64,000 bases of DNA from Adiantum capillus-veneris (Eukaryota > Streptophyta > Polypodiopsida > Polypodiales > Pteridaceae), in NCBI GenBank assembly GCA_014529385.2, contig CM043942.1, positions 28,509,469 to 28,573,468 of the forward strand, given 5' to 3'. The notes under the pieces were generated by a model. That model was not told the DNA's origin and did no database searches. It worked only from the letters and a program-made list of their open reading frames with translations. Positions 29,658 to 40,500 of the stretch are shown here, in pieces. The position numbers and the translations under genes are program-made. Numbering within the stretch: position 1 is the stretch's first letter; each line of letters opens with the position of its first letter.

Positions 29658-30493
29658 TCATGTTCCACTCATCAAGGTCCATGTGTTTCCCGATGGCAAT
29701 GATAGTCCCTTGCTTTCTTGGATTATCTCTGTGAACTTAGCAACTTCCATGGTGTTCTCGAAGGTCTGACATCTCCTTGCCTTCCAAACATGTTTAAAGT
29801 AGCAAAATCTCACAATTTGAGTCACGAAGAGCAAAGCGTGGCTCTTACACACTTTCCCTCCCAGGAAGAGATCGTTCTTGAAAAATCCTATTTTTCAGGT
29901 CTTTTGGACCCACAGGCAAATGTTCTAGATGGGCGTCAGATGTTCCACACGACTATTTGCCACCTTGACTCTGGCCAATGCTTACCCAACTACTTGTTCA
30001 GTGGGAAGAACCAGTCCTTCAAAGACATAAGGGAGAGGTATAGTTCTTTAGTTTGTGGTTTTAGAAAGTGTATGTTCTTGGGTCATTGCCATGCTTTCTA
30101 TTCGATCTTGGATTCACAGTTCGGCAGACACCACCTGTTAAGCTCTTATAAGGCTCTGCTTAGCAATAATCTTTCAGTCCCACTGAGATTAAACTGGAGG
30201 GCCAGTTGGTCCATTCCTTTTTAGCCATTACTGTTATGATCCCAAAGCTGGCCTATATGCATGATGCCTTTGGTATTAATCTTTCTTGCTACTTCCCTCC
30301 AAAAAGGGGTCAAGAGGATGTTTCCAGCCTTAGAGAGCCAAGGGGACCAGTGAGTTATAGAATTGTGAAAATACCTTGAAAGCTCTCCCCATTCCAAGGA
30401 TTCGGTTGCTCTTTTGCATTTACGAGCGACTTCTCCGATTGTCCCCCCAAGTTTCAGGACGACCCATTGAGGAGCAAGTAGCTTGTCATGCAC
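29658..30493 (-). pseudogene. LINE-D ORF2 C-terminal coding remnant
   Basis: Minus strand: 30493-30221 reads MHDKLLAPQWVVLKLGGTIG, WGELSRYFHNSITHWSPWLS, then ARKINTKGIMHIGQLWDHN, matching LINE-E at 35950-36000 and 44925-45130. Further on, 29852-29658 reads 'HVWKARRCQTFENTMEVAKF', the W..R......F tail. No RT core is present. Confidence 0.75.
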
Positions 30494-30515
30494 CTCGAGC
30501 CTTTTCCACTCGTTG

Positions 30516-31336
30516 GTGTCTTCTTGAGATTGGAAGTTAAGGTGGGCTCTTAGTGTCTTCTTTTATAAAAATCCTAAACAAAGATCTAAATGGGACTTTT
30601 TTTTTTCAATACTCATAAATGTGAGTTGTAATATATTTACATAAAGAAGAATTACATAGGGTAAAAGCCCCTACTTAAGGACACTGAAATTGCGCGAGCA
30701 ATTGTTGAAGCGACACTCTGACGACATTGACTAGTAGAGGTGCAAAAGATTCAGCGGATTGTCCTCTTCCTTGCAAGCTAGGCGGTTTTGCTTGTGGTGG
30801 AGGATGCAAGTTTTGCGATGGCAGTTCACATTTCTTGATGCGAAAAAGGGGAGATAACCGATTTAATACACATTTGAGTCATTTACAGGACACTTGCGCA
30901 CTAGGCCTGATCCAGCCTCCCTACGAATAGAAATGCTCCGGGACAGATTTTCCCTTGTCCACTAATTCAAACAGAGGCGGATGCTTGTTGGGGGGTGGTA
31001 TGTTTTATTACAAGAACTAGACTGCTTATGGGGGCAAAACCAAGCCAAGGCATCAAAGTACCGGAGTTCATAAGTGCAAGGCTAACAAACGAGCCACCCT
31101 GACACAAAGATTATAGCTAATCTGGGAGTTGACCTGCAAACGGATGCCACCATGAAGAGAGGGCTAGCACCTCCTCCCCACATGTCCACCAATGTGTCGT
31201 AAGCTAGGCAACCAAAGCCAACAAAGGAACCATCACCAAGTGACACGTAGTCCATCTGAGCACCATCCCACCCATCAATGTTCTCCACAACAGCCCCAGC
31301 AAGGGCACATGCAACAAGAAACCAACCATGCCACAA
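30516..31336. repeat. Tandem duplication unit 2
   Basis: Second copy of the 28519-29458 unit with the same order of blocks, ending near CAACAAGAAACC. Differences from unit 1 are spread along it and include a missing ~25-bp piece around 30575-30590 and a shortened stretch near 31120. Without LINE-D the period is about 0.94 kb. Confidence 0.8.
31082..31336 (-). pseudogene. Conserved unknown frame in repeat unit 2
   Basis: 84-codon minus frame: WHGWFLVACALAGAVVENID, GWDGAQMDYVSLGDGSFVGF, GCLAYDTLVDMWGGGASPLF. It aligns with 29376-29162. Most differences between the two are substitutions that keep the frame, including a shared GFGCLAYD core. No family recognised. Confidence 0.4.
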
Positions 31337-31339
31337 GCT

Positions 31340-33002
31340 TCAAAAACCCAAGGGGAGAGAGAGTGCTACCAACAGTCCCATCCTTTGTTTTCTTAAGACT
31401 TTCTTATCACTTTTTTGAAAAGTGATCAAAAAGGTGGACTTTTTCATCTCATTGTCAAAAGAGCAACAATTTTACAAGGAGAGGTTCCCACCTGCCCTTT
31501 TCTTGCATGATGGTGCTCAAGGTGGCAAACTCGTGTCGTTTTTTTGACTATATAGTATGTGTCGTTAAATTGTTGGAGCTCTTGCTTGAACAAACAAATC
31601 AAATATCCTTTCTCGATAATTGATGTTGATATACTAGTATGGATAGCCTTGTCGCATGCAGCGAGCATCAAGTTGCAACCAACTTTTGGCCAAGTGATGT
31701 GTGAAAAGGCCAAGTTTAGGGCTATTTTGATGGTTCTATTCTCTTGTTGTTAGTGTTCATGTATCATCCAAGTTGCTGTCATGGATTGTGCGTAGCAAAA
31801 CAAGTCCACCTACACTTCCATCCCAATGTCAATTTACTAAAAAGATGGGGCAAAAGTAGTCCTCCTTGCTAATATGTTTCAATTCTCAAGCCTTCTGTGA
31901 GTAGGCAATCAAAGCCTATGAAATCCCTTGCAGTTCCGTTCAAGCAATAGACAAACTTGGCATTTTTAAACTCTTGAAAGGAAGTGTGCAAGTATGGTCC
32001 CCTTGTTGAGACAAGTGTAAAGCACCCTAAGCTTTGGGAGGCCATTTTTGTGCAGACAATCGCCATCCTCTTTTACTAGTAGTGGAGAATAAGACTCACG
32101 CATGAGGGACGAGAGGGACGTACATTCAAGATCAGAGATGCCATCATCAAAAAAAGCCTCTCCAACTATCAAGTATCGTTGTCGAGGAGGTTTTCCACTA
32201 AATTTGGAGGCAAAATTCAAAAAAAAAGTGCCTCAACATGCAACTAGTTAAGCTAGTAGGGGAGGGAGAGAATATGCATAAGTGTAGGTTATGTGTCCCA
32301 AAATTTCCTCTTTAAGAAAATTGAGCGAAGGAATCAAGCTTGCATGTTTGAGAAAATGATGTGTCCCTTTGGTCCCCCAAGAAAAGGGAAGAGAGAAGGG
32401 GGGGGGGGGGGGGGGGGGGGGTTGTTAGTGCGCTACAAAGTTTGAGATTTACCTCCAAATTTTAAATATGAGGTGAGAAAACCTACAAAATTAAAAATTT
32501 AGTGTCATTTCCTATTTAAAAACCTTCAAAATTAGTCAATTCACCTCTTAAATTAACCATATGTAGATTTTGCCAAGTTTTTGAGCATAGGCCACGGCCC
32601 GGTGCCCCATGCGGGGGGCGGGGGGGGGGGGGGCCTTTTATTTTCTCAGTGATCAATCTCTTGAGGAAGGTTCCCCTTCAGGAAACTATCGTGTGAGGCC
32701 TTGATTGATTTATACATGCGTCTTATCACCATCTCCTCTCTCTCTCTCTCCCCCCTCCTTTCCTTCTTCTCTCTGAAAGCCTCTCTATTGTCAACGGTGT
32801 ACAACTTTTTTAGACGAATTAGAGAATAAAATAGGCAAAAAATCTACTCTCTTTCTTGTGGGGTGACGAGACCTTTGATGAGATCCCTCCCTCTCTCTCT
32901 CTCTCTCCTCTCCTTTTTCAGTAGGTAATATTCGACTTCTATAGATTTTCTATTTTTGTGATTTTGTACTTTGTTGCACAACGTGCTCTTCCTCATTAAG
33001 CA
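31340..33002. other. No clear gene; two G-runs and a possible minus-strand fragment
   Basis: Overlapping minus frames at 32220-31966 and 32066-31869 (FQEFKNAKFVYCLNGTARDF...IGFDCLLTEGL) may be one decayed coding piece with a frameshift, family unknown. G-tracts at 32399-32421 and 32616-32632. CT-rich stretches at 32735-32780 and 32885-32915. Confidence 0.45.
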
Positions 33003-33531
33003 CTGTGACGCCCCAGAATCTGGGCGCGTCGGGGAGGGGACGTTTTGGGCCCGGCTCGGACGGGACCAGCTCGGGTTGGGGTGTTTTTTCAAGGGGTCCT
33101 GGCGCGGACGGCACCGGCTCAGGCGGGCCCCGCTCGGGTCGAGGTGTTGCTTCAAGGGGTCCTGGCGCGGACGGCACCGGCTCAGGAGGGCCCGGCTCGG
33201 ACGGGACCGGCTCGGGTCAAGTTGCCTTCACGAGGGCTCGGCTCAGACGGGGCCGGCTCGGGCGTGGTTGCGTTCCATGGGTCGACGGCCGTTTGCGTTT
33301 CGCGGGTCTTGCGTTCCGGGTCCCTAGCCCCACGTAGCCTAAGGCTCCGCCGCACTGACGAAGGGTCATAGCGTGCCCCGGGGAACTTTGCGTGGAGTCC
33401 CCACGGTGCGCGAGTGCGTGGAGTGAGGCTAGCGTGTTTAGGTGGGGGGTCCCCTCCCGTGGCCGTTCTCGGGAGGCTCATACCCCTTATAAGCACCAAG
33501 ATTACTAGAACAACTTAAAACGGGGGGGGGG
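33003..33531 (+). repeat. GC-rich block with ~70-bp minisatellite, possible LTR
   Basis: Starts TGTGACGCCCCAGAATCTGG, an LTR-like TG start with CGCCCcagaatctGGGCG hairpin. From 33045 two near-identical units (GGTCCTGGCGCGGACGGCAC...) and partial units with GGCTCGGACGGGACCGGCTC follow to about 33265. CTTATAAGC near 33486 could be a TATA box. All six frames are open for 100 codons or more only because the base composition is extreme. I see no partner LTR or PBS, so the LTR reading is tentative. Confidence 0.5.
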
Positions 33532-34631
33532 GTTTCAAGGAGAGCAAATTAGACAGCCCAGATTCTTATAAAAATCTAAGGTAATTAATGGGATTTATAA
33601 CTAAAATGCCTAAAATCTATCCGTGAAAATCAAGGCTCTTTTGGGGAGGGAGGAGGACGAGGAGGGTTCTATGCACATTGCATCTTGCTAGCTTGCCAAA
33701 TTCAATGGGAAAGGCTTTGGTGCAGGGCGAAAATAAGGGCAAACTTGAAATTCTACCGATTTTTAGGTCAAAATTTGAAGCTTTTGCCGGTATTTACACT
33801 AAAACTTGTGTAAATTTGCCAGTTTTCTTCAAGACAAGCTCAAAATCTAACCGGGATTTTACAATTTTAGCGGGTTAAAATACACTGCACCCCAATCTTT
33901 TCTTTGTGTCCAATCAAAAAGGTCCTTTAAAATTCTTTAACATTTATTATGCTTCTTTTCTTCAACGCTTTGCCTTCCAAGGCCTCAGTACAGCATGGGA
34001 GAGCAACTGTGGACCATTGGGGCAAAGATTGTCTATGAATGCCATGTGGCAAGCCAAGAAGCAACTCTCTTCCTTCCTATTTCTTTTCTTGTAAGGAGGG
34101 ACACTATAGGGACACATACTTCACTGGTTCATATTGTAAGGGTACCTTAACTTCACCTCTTGTTTCTAAAAAGAATTTTTTATTATTTTGTTCAAAACTT
34201 AAATGGGAAACCCACCACGTAGTCCCTTCTTCTCCTTGCATCATGCACTATGCAGTGATAGATATTAGAGACCAACAAACTTTGGCATAGCCTTTAGATG
34301 TAAGGAGCTATGGGGAATTAGTCGCATTGATTGTAACCTCTTTGTGCGTGCTTCCCATGTAACAAAAGCATTCTTCCAGTGCAATGAAAAAGACACAACA
34401 CCTTCCGACTGCCCCAACTCAACCAGATTTCAAAATCCTTCAAGGAAAGAGCTTTTTTTTAGTGCTTTTTTCACTGCACTTCTTCCTTGCATTACCTCAG
34501 AAGCTCTAGAAACAAGCGTTTTAAGGACATAGTTGTGACTTGGCATGACACAAAGTCAATTATTGTTGACAAACTGTGTTAGCGTACCTTGACTTATGCA
34601 ACCCCAAAACTATCCAACCCCACAAAACAAG
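33532..34631. other. No gene seen
   Basis: 1.1 kb with only short frames and no recognisable motif. AT-rich. 33545-33870 contains a weakly repetitive AAAATCTA / CGGGATTTT theme. Confidence 0.5.
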
Positions 34632-34745
34632 GACAGGGGTGAGCGTGGCACAATGGAGTGACTCATTAATAGTGTTGATGGGATTAGTTGTAGAGGTTTG
34701 AACCCTGTGCATGTGTCACAAGAAAATAGGTTTCAAAAGTCCTTT
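34632..34745 (+). mobile_element. tRNA-derived SINE or tRNA-like relic
   Basis: A-box like GTGGCACAATGGAG (34645-34658) and B-box GGTTTGAACCC (34695-34705), about 37 bp apart, inside AGGGGTGAGCGTGGC...CATGTGTCACA. This is the internal RNA polymerase III promoter layout of a tRNA-like gene. The sequence does not fold as a full tRNA cloverleaf by eye (no matching acceptor arm), so a SINE head is the better call. It lies directly upstream of LINE-E. Confidence 0.55.
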
Positions 34746-34799
34746 TTAAAATAAGCCAAAAAACATGGAAAGAGTCTTTTAAGGCCAACTGTGATTAAA

Positions 34800-36006
34800 A
34801 AAAAGTTTCCCTACATCAAACAACGAACTCATACCCATTATTCCTTGAGAATTTAGTACTAATAATAAAATCGTAGCCAAAGTTGTCGCCCTTAGGATCT
34901 CCCCCCTACTGGATAAAGCCGTCTCCCCTCATTAGCACGGATTTATAAAAAGGAAAATTCATGAAAATATTTTGGCAGCAATGGTTGCCATCGAGTATGC
35001 AACCTTGACCAAGCTTGACGTGGACAAGGTTTATGATAGGATTTTGTGGTCATTGATATAAGATGTCATGAAAGCACTGGGCTTTGGGCCTCAGCTGTGT
35101 CGACTGGTTCAGACTCTAGGAGCTAGCAACCACTTTGAGCTTATGTTCAATGATAGAATTGTGGGCTCTTTCGAAGTGAAAAGATCAATCAAACGAGGAT
35201 GCTCTCTTGCCCCTTTATTGTTCGCCATTGGATTGCATCCTTTGGTTACTATGCTTGAAGCTACTGCTGCGAGAGGGGAGATCCAGGGGTTAACCTTGCC
35301 TGACAACAACCAGCTCCTAGTGAAGCTATTCCCAAACGACTCCCTCCTCTTCTTGAAAGCTTGCCCCCAGATAGTTCGGAAAGGCTCTAGAGATTGTGCA
35401 AACATTTGGCTCAGGGTCAAAGTGCAATATTGAGAAATCGAGGCTGGCCTCTCTATTTGAGAACGGCTCATTCGACCCATCCTTTTGGACAGGAGAGATA
35501 GTCTTGAAAGGAAATATATGTCATCATCTGGGAGCCCCCTTGGGGTGGACATAATACACACAAAGATTTCAGTGGGTCTTAGAAAAGTTCAGGAGCAAAA
35601 TGAGAAGGTGGAAGGAAGTGCTGGTTTCCTTCCTGAGCCCGGTTAAAATGATCAACTCCTACATTGCCTTCATTGGCCCGCTCCTCAAAATAGACAGATG
35701 TAATCGAAAAGAGTTCTTGAAACTAGTAAAAAGGTTTTTATGGAAAAATAGCACCAAAGTCATGGTGCCTTGGCATTGGGCGGAATGGGAGTCAGTCGCT
35801 AGACCAGTGGAACAAGGTGGTATATGGATCCTCAACTTTGTGGTTCATGTTGAGGCCCAATGTGCCAAGTTCTTTGTCTCGATATTGTGAAACACGACTA
35901 GGCATGGGCTATTATGACCAAGGATACGATGGACCAATCGAAGCTTCACTCTAAAGGAGGGCTTTATGACAAACTCCTAGCCCCTCAGTGGACAAGTCTA
36001 AGACTG
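34800..36006 (+). pseudogene. LINE-E, 5' piece: RT domain
   Basis: RT text starts with 'PLLDKAVSPH' and 'GFIKRKIHENILAAM' near 34900-34990, then LDVDKVYDRI (palm Asp region), a frame 35068-35433 with ALGFGPQLCRLVQTLGASNH, KRGCSLAPLLFAIGLHPL, and the catalytic box at 35329-35340, which reads F-P-N-D instead of F-A-D-D. After a frameshift come NIEKSRLASLF, HHLGAPLGVD and 35600-35890 with the MRRWKEVLVSFLSP, VPWHWAEWESVARPVEQGGI block. The last bases (YDKLLAPQW) join across the LTR element to 44920. The loss of one metal-binding Asp means the polymerase is dead. Confidence 0.8.
36002..36006 (+). other. TSD (GACTG) left of the 36007-44919 LTR element
   Basis: GACTG at 36002-36006 is repeated exactly at 44920-44924. 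Five bases is the normal integrase footprint for LTR retrotransposons. Confidence 0.9.
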
Positions 36007-36302
36007 TGTTAACCCTCACGGCACACGGACACCCTATGATCTATAAACGTTGTATTATTTAGAGTCAGGTACCGGGCTTGTCGGACCAATAGGAAAAGGG
36101 TAAGAGTGATCGCCGATGAGAGGCGCACTGTAACTGGGACATTCAAGGGATTAGTTGGCTAAGCATGGGCGCCCAAGTGTGAATGGGGTGAACTCATATA
36201 AAAGCCAACTAAACCTAATTTTTACTCATTCTCTCATTTGTGCAATAGAAGAGTGCTCTTGCTCCATCTCCATCTCCATCTTCTTCTTCTTCACCTCCTT
36301 GT

Positions 36303-36345
<43 letters not shown>

Positions 36346-36596
36346 GGAGAGTGTGTGTGCGATCGAGCATTACGAAGGCACGGCGGCGGCGAGGCGGTTG
36401 AGCGCGGCACGACTGCAGCTTCTTCTTCATCGCGGCGAGGAATCCACCACGAAGGCGAGCGTAGAGCGGTGAGTGACACACCCTTTACTCTCTTGAGCTT
36501 GCTAGTTTAGGCTTGTTGTGTGCTTGGAGCCATTTGTGGCTCGCACACGGTGTATCGGCAAGTCCCTTGCTTCGACAGTGCGGCAAGGAGCGCACA
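36007..36596 (+). repeat. 5' LTR of the TR-GAG-like element
   Basis: 590 bp, TGTTAACCCTCACGG...AAGGAGCGCACA. It carries a TATA-like CATATAAAAG (36195-36204) and a (GT)n(GA)n run at 36300-36345. Near-identical to 44320-44919. Confidence 0.95.
36196..36204 (+). promoter_or_regulatory. TATA box in the 5' LTR
   Basis: ATATAAAAG about 190 bases into the LTR, kept unchanged in the 3' LTR (near 44510). This is the expected site for U3 promoter activity driving element RNA. Confidence 0.6.
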
Positions 36597-36600
36597 TTTT

Positions 36601-36618
36601 TGGCGCCGCTGCCGGGGA
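36601..36618 (+). other. Primer binding site, tRNA-Asp type
   Basis: TGGCGCCGCTGCCGGGGA, four bases after the LTR, matches with one change the TGGCGCCGTTGCCGGGGA site used by plant Athila-type gypsy elements (tRNA-Asp 3' end). Confidence 0.85.
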
Positions 36619-36719
36619 TATGCCCTACACTAAGCTCGGTTAGCACTTTACGCTTTATTGTGGTGCAATTTCTATCATAGGAAAGGCAGGGAATGAGTGT
36701 GTGTAGTTGTGTGGAGATT

Positions 36720-36950
36720 TGTGTTATTTGCGTTTTCTACGTTTTCTGGTTTGCATTGCACAGTTAGCATTTTCTGCATTTAATTTTCAATTTCTGCATT
36801 TTCTGCGTTTAATTTTCTGTCAAGTTCCAATTTCTGCAATTTTCTGCATTTTCTGTGCTTTTTCAATTTTCTGCATTTCTTGCGTTTTTTCAATTTCTGC
36901 AATTTCTGCATATCTGCATTTTCAATTTCTGCGTTTTCAATTTCTGTATT
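36720..36950 (+). repeat. Leader repeat: short units of TTTCTGCATTTTC
   Basis: About a dozen variants of (AA)TTTCTGC(A/G)TTTTC lie in tandem between the PBS and the Gag ORF. They create Phe/Ser/Cys-rich frames (for example 36707-36979) that are not likely proteins. They are followed by an A/T run (36957-36985) and a short (CAAGCC)n repeat at 37098-37122. Confidence 0.8.
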
Positions 36951-37510
36951 CTTTTTTTGGAAAAAAAAAATTATTTTAAAAAAAAATCGGAAAATAAAAA
37001 CGCGAGTGAGCGGGCGGCTAAATTTTTTGAAAATAAAACACGCGACTCTTAAAACAGACTGGTTGGTTTGTATAGAAGATAGATCAGGATCAGATCCCCA
37101 AGCCCAAGCCCAAGCCCAAGCTCAGGCCTCAGTCCTCAATCTTATGCTATATACTAGACTCACTCTTATATATATACCCTACTCCCTCAAGAGAGAATGA
37201 GAGCATGTGGGACAAGTCCTCCACTCTCCTCCTTTCTCTTCCCACTTGCACCCTTAGACTTTCTAGTTTGGACCTAGTTCCCTACTGGAAATTGACAGTT
37301 TTAGGGATTCCGAGGGCATAGAGTGACCAAACGGAGGGCTGTAAAGCACGGCACGACCCTCTGACCGATACGCTCATTTCGAGCTATCACACGGCCCATT
37401 CCACGACACGCTCTAAAAAATCTAGCAAAAAAACAAACAAAAAATACGCTAAAAGCTAGTCACAAGGCCTCCTAGAGCAGCTTTTTGACACCTTAGGGTA
37501 TCAAAAGCAC

Positions 37511-40500
37511 ATGCAATTACGCTCTCGACGAGTGTTAGAGCACGATCACATTGGTAGTGCCTCTGTTCATACGGACACCCATTACCCATCCACGATAGTA
37601 TCTAGACCCTCAGCGGGGACACAAGGTAGCACCACCCAAGACCCTAAAATAGCCGCTAGTGATTCCTCCTCCGACTCAGAAATCATGGAAGCATACCCTA
37701 CCCAAAACACTGAGAGAGAAGGCCATGCACCTCCCGAAGCTCCACAGCCTAGTACTAGTATGTTTAGCCGTTTCATGGAAACATTAGGTAGAGCTACTCG
37801 CTCGGAACCTGATGCAAATGAAGCACACGAAGGGGGTGGGGAAGTGGACTCTCCTTTCACATCGCACGTGGACCCCACACCCCCAAAGAGTGTCCATGTG
37901 GATATCATGTCAACTTCTTACCAAGAAGGCCCTGTTGAGCTACCTCCTTCAGAAATTCTCTCTAGAGTACCGTTGGTGACAAGTAAAACCACGGGGAGCA
38001 ACATTGCTTCTACCTCACAAGAAACCGTTAACACGTCGACTCTAGAAGGATTGTTCATTAATGATCATTGGACATACGACCTCCACACTGAGGTGTTGAC
38101 GGATCTACACTCTGGCCACGCCTACCATGTAGGATGGATAGAGATTGTACAATCCACCTCTAGTGCCACGAGCATCGAAGATCAACAGAAAATGATCTGT
38201 AATGTTATCCATGGCATTATTCAATCAGAAAGGCAAAACCGAGGGGTAAATATACTCTCAACTGGCCCCATGAGATTTCTGGATACGAGCAAGGCTCAAC
38301 AGCCTACTCTATCACAAATGGAGACTCCTCTAATGAGTCCCATGGACCCATCTTACGTCATTTCACATGGGGTCTCTATGCAATCTGAGCCTCCGAGCGA
38401 AAACTTTAGCTTCCCTAACTTGGCTCAACCCTCTATTAAGGAAAACACAGTGCTCACTCTAGGGATAAGCCTGACAGAGAATGTACCGATGACATCTACG
38501 GTTAGCGCAGTGCCACTACCTAGTGTCGTAGTACCTAATATGGGGCCTCGACCGTATGTGCCTCTAGCCCCTTATGCACACATGGCCCCCACACCTCCAA
38601 TTGTACCACTTGCTTATGCTCCTCGAGTGCCGCTCCCTAGCTCTTATCCGAGTGGACCTATGCCCGGTTATGTTCCATATCCTGCATCATCCACACATAT
38701 GCCAAGACCGGTACCCGCCCCTCTCCCACATATGATTCCAAGAGTACCTCCACCGGCCCTGCCTCCTCACATAGGTGACTTGGCAGCGTTTGCTCAAACC
38801 ATAGGTCGATCTATCGCGGAAAATATGCGTCATGCATCTGATAGAGAGCGTAGAAGTAAGGCAGTACAAATTGCCAAACTCACGCAAAAATTCAATGGGG
38901 ATGAAGATGCTAGAAAACACATTGAAGTGTTTGAACAAGTATGTGATTCCTTAGGGGAACGCAACGAACTACATAAGTGCAATTCCTTAAGCTTGACATT
39001 AAGTGGGAAGGCTGGAGATTGGTATAGGACCCTAAGGGTGGACGAGAAAACAATCTACCCTACCCTTCGAAGGTTGTTTCTAAAGGAGTACATACGAGAA
39101 GGTGTGCTTTGGGGTGTAGCATCTCAGCTACAGAAGGCCGAACGTAAGGAAGGAGAGTCAGTAAGGGACTTCATTAGTCGTCTAAAGCACTTAAACTCTC
39201 GCTGCCCTGTAAATGAGCGCTTCAACAATAACCAACTACTTGATCGATTCATTCGAGGGTTGAGGAATGAAGGAATCTATAATGGACTAGTGATTAGAGG
39301 TATCACAACCTGGGAAGATGTCACTGCCAATGCAATCCAATTAGAGGACAACTTGATGATAGCAGGCATGAGGGTGTCTACTGACACGAGATCCACTAGC
39401 TCACAAGCCATTGAGTATGAACCCATGACTGCAAAGCCCATTGCCAATGAGCCAAAGGTATTTGAGACATTCTTGACAGACCTCACCAAGGCAATCCAAG
39501 AGTCTCTTAAGGATAATCGACCCCCTCAAAATAGTCACATGTATCCAAGAAGGGAGCAACAATGGTGTTCCATTTGCTTAGGTCCACATAGCACTAGTGA
39601 GTGCCCTACGTTTAGAGTAAAATTTAATGGAACTTGCAACGCATGTGGTAGGTATGGTCACCAAGCTAAGGATTGTTTAATGATCAAACGTATGATGGCA
39701 AATAGACCACCTGTAGCCTGGACGGATGCACCTCGAGCTCCTGTATTGATGCCTGCTCCACCTGTTGAGCAACTACCGCAACACATGGTCCCTAGATCTC
39801 AAAATGTTGTACAAGCTACACCGCTACCACCTCCTGTGCTAGGACCGCAGCCCCCGCATCCAAGAGTCGCCCCTATGAACCAAGTGGGTTGCGAGTCATC
39901 AAATGCTTATGCAGATGGCTGTGAGGAGGAAATAGACACTAGTATTGCCTACGGACTTGATACATTGGAAGAGTGTCCTATATACTACATGGAAGATTGT
40001 TGGGGGCAAGTCAAGCCGGTTTATCAAGCTGCTGCTCTCGCATCCAGAGGTCAAAATATCAACACCCAGGCTAGGAGGCCACCTCTTCAATGCTACGAGA
40101 GTGGTGGACCACATCGGGCAGCGGAGTGCCCTATTAGGCTGCAAAAGAATGCTGCACAGATGCAAATGAATCAAGGGAGCACGTCTGCAATGCCAATACT
40201 CACATGCAATCGTTGTGGCATAGATCACTTGATTGCCCAATGTCCCTATAACCCAAATGCGCCTAAAATCACACCCCTAAATTTGGTCGAAATTGCTAGT
40301 GTGACATCGCCAATACCACCCGTCGCACCCGCTTATGCGATTACACGGTCCATGCTTCAAGGGCCAGGCCATATCCTCGAAGAGAGAGATACCGCGTCAA
40401 TTATCCAAGCAAAGAAAAAGAAGACACGAAGGAAGAAGTCGCAGAATACGAAAAATTCAAAGCCAAGTTCCGAAACAAACATAGGAACAAGAGATGACCC

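Larger units (their letters stand above)
29459..30522 (-). mobile_element. 5'-truncated LINE with poly-A and 7-bp TSD (LINE-D)
   Basis: The body 29466-30515 is flanked by GTGTCTT at 29459-29465 and 30516-30522. A T-run (29464-29476) marks the A-tail of a minus-strand insertion. Removing it restores ...CAAGCTAGTGTCTTCTTGAG, which is the junction of the 0.94-kb tandem repeat. Only the last kilobase of the element is present, the usual outcome of incomplete target-primed reverse transcription. Same family as LINE-A/B/E. Confidence 0.9.

Noticed and set aside
29718-30224. 168-codon plus-strand frame
   Set aside because: Opposite-strand shadow of LINE-D, whose minus-strand motifs explain the sequence.
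33005-33499. Several overlapping 100-118 codon frames in the GC-rich block
   Set aside because: Open on both strands at once because of base composition and minisatellite repetition. No domain text.
36707-37200. Phe/Cys/Ser-rich ORFs in the leader of the young LTR element
   Set aside because: Generated by the TTTCTGCATTTTC repeat. Gag starts later at 37511.
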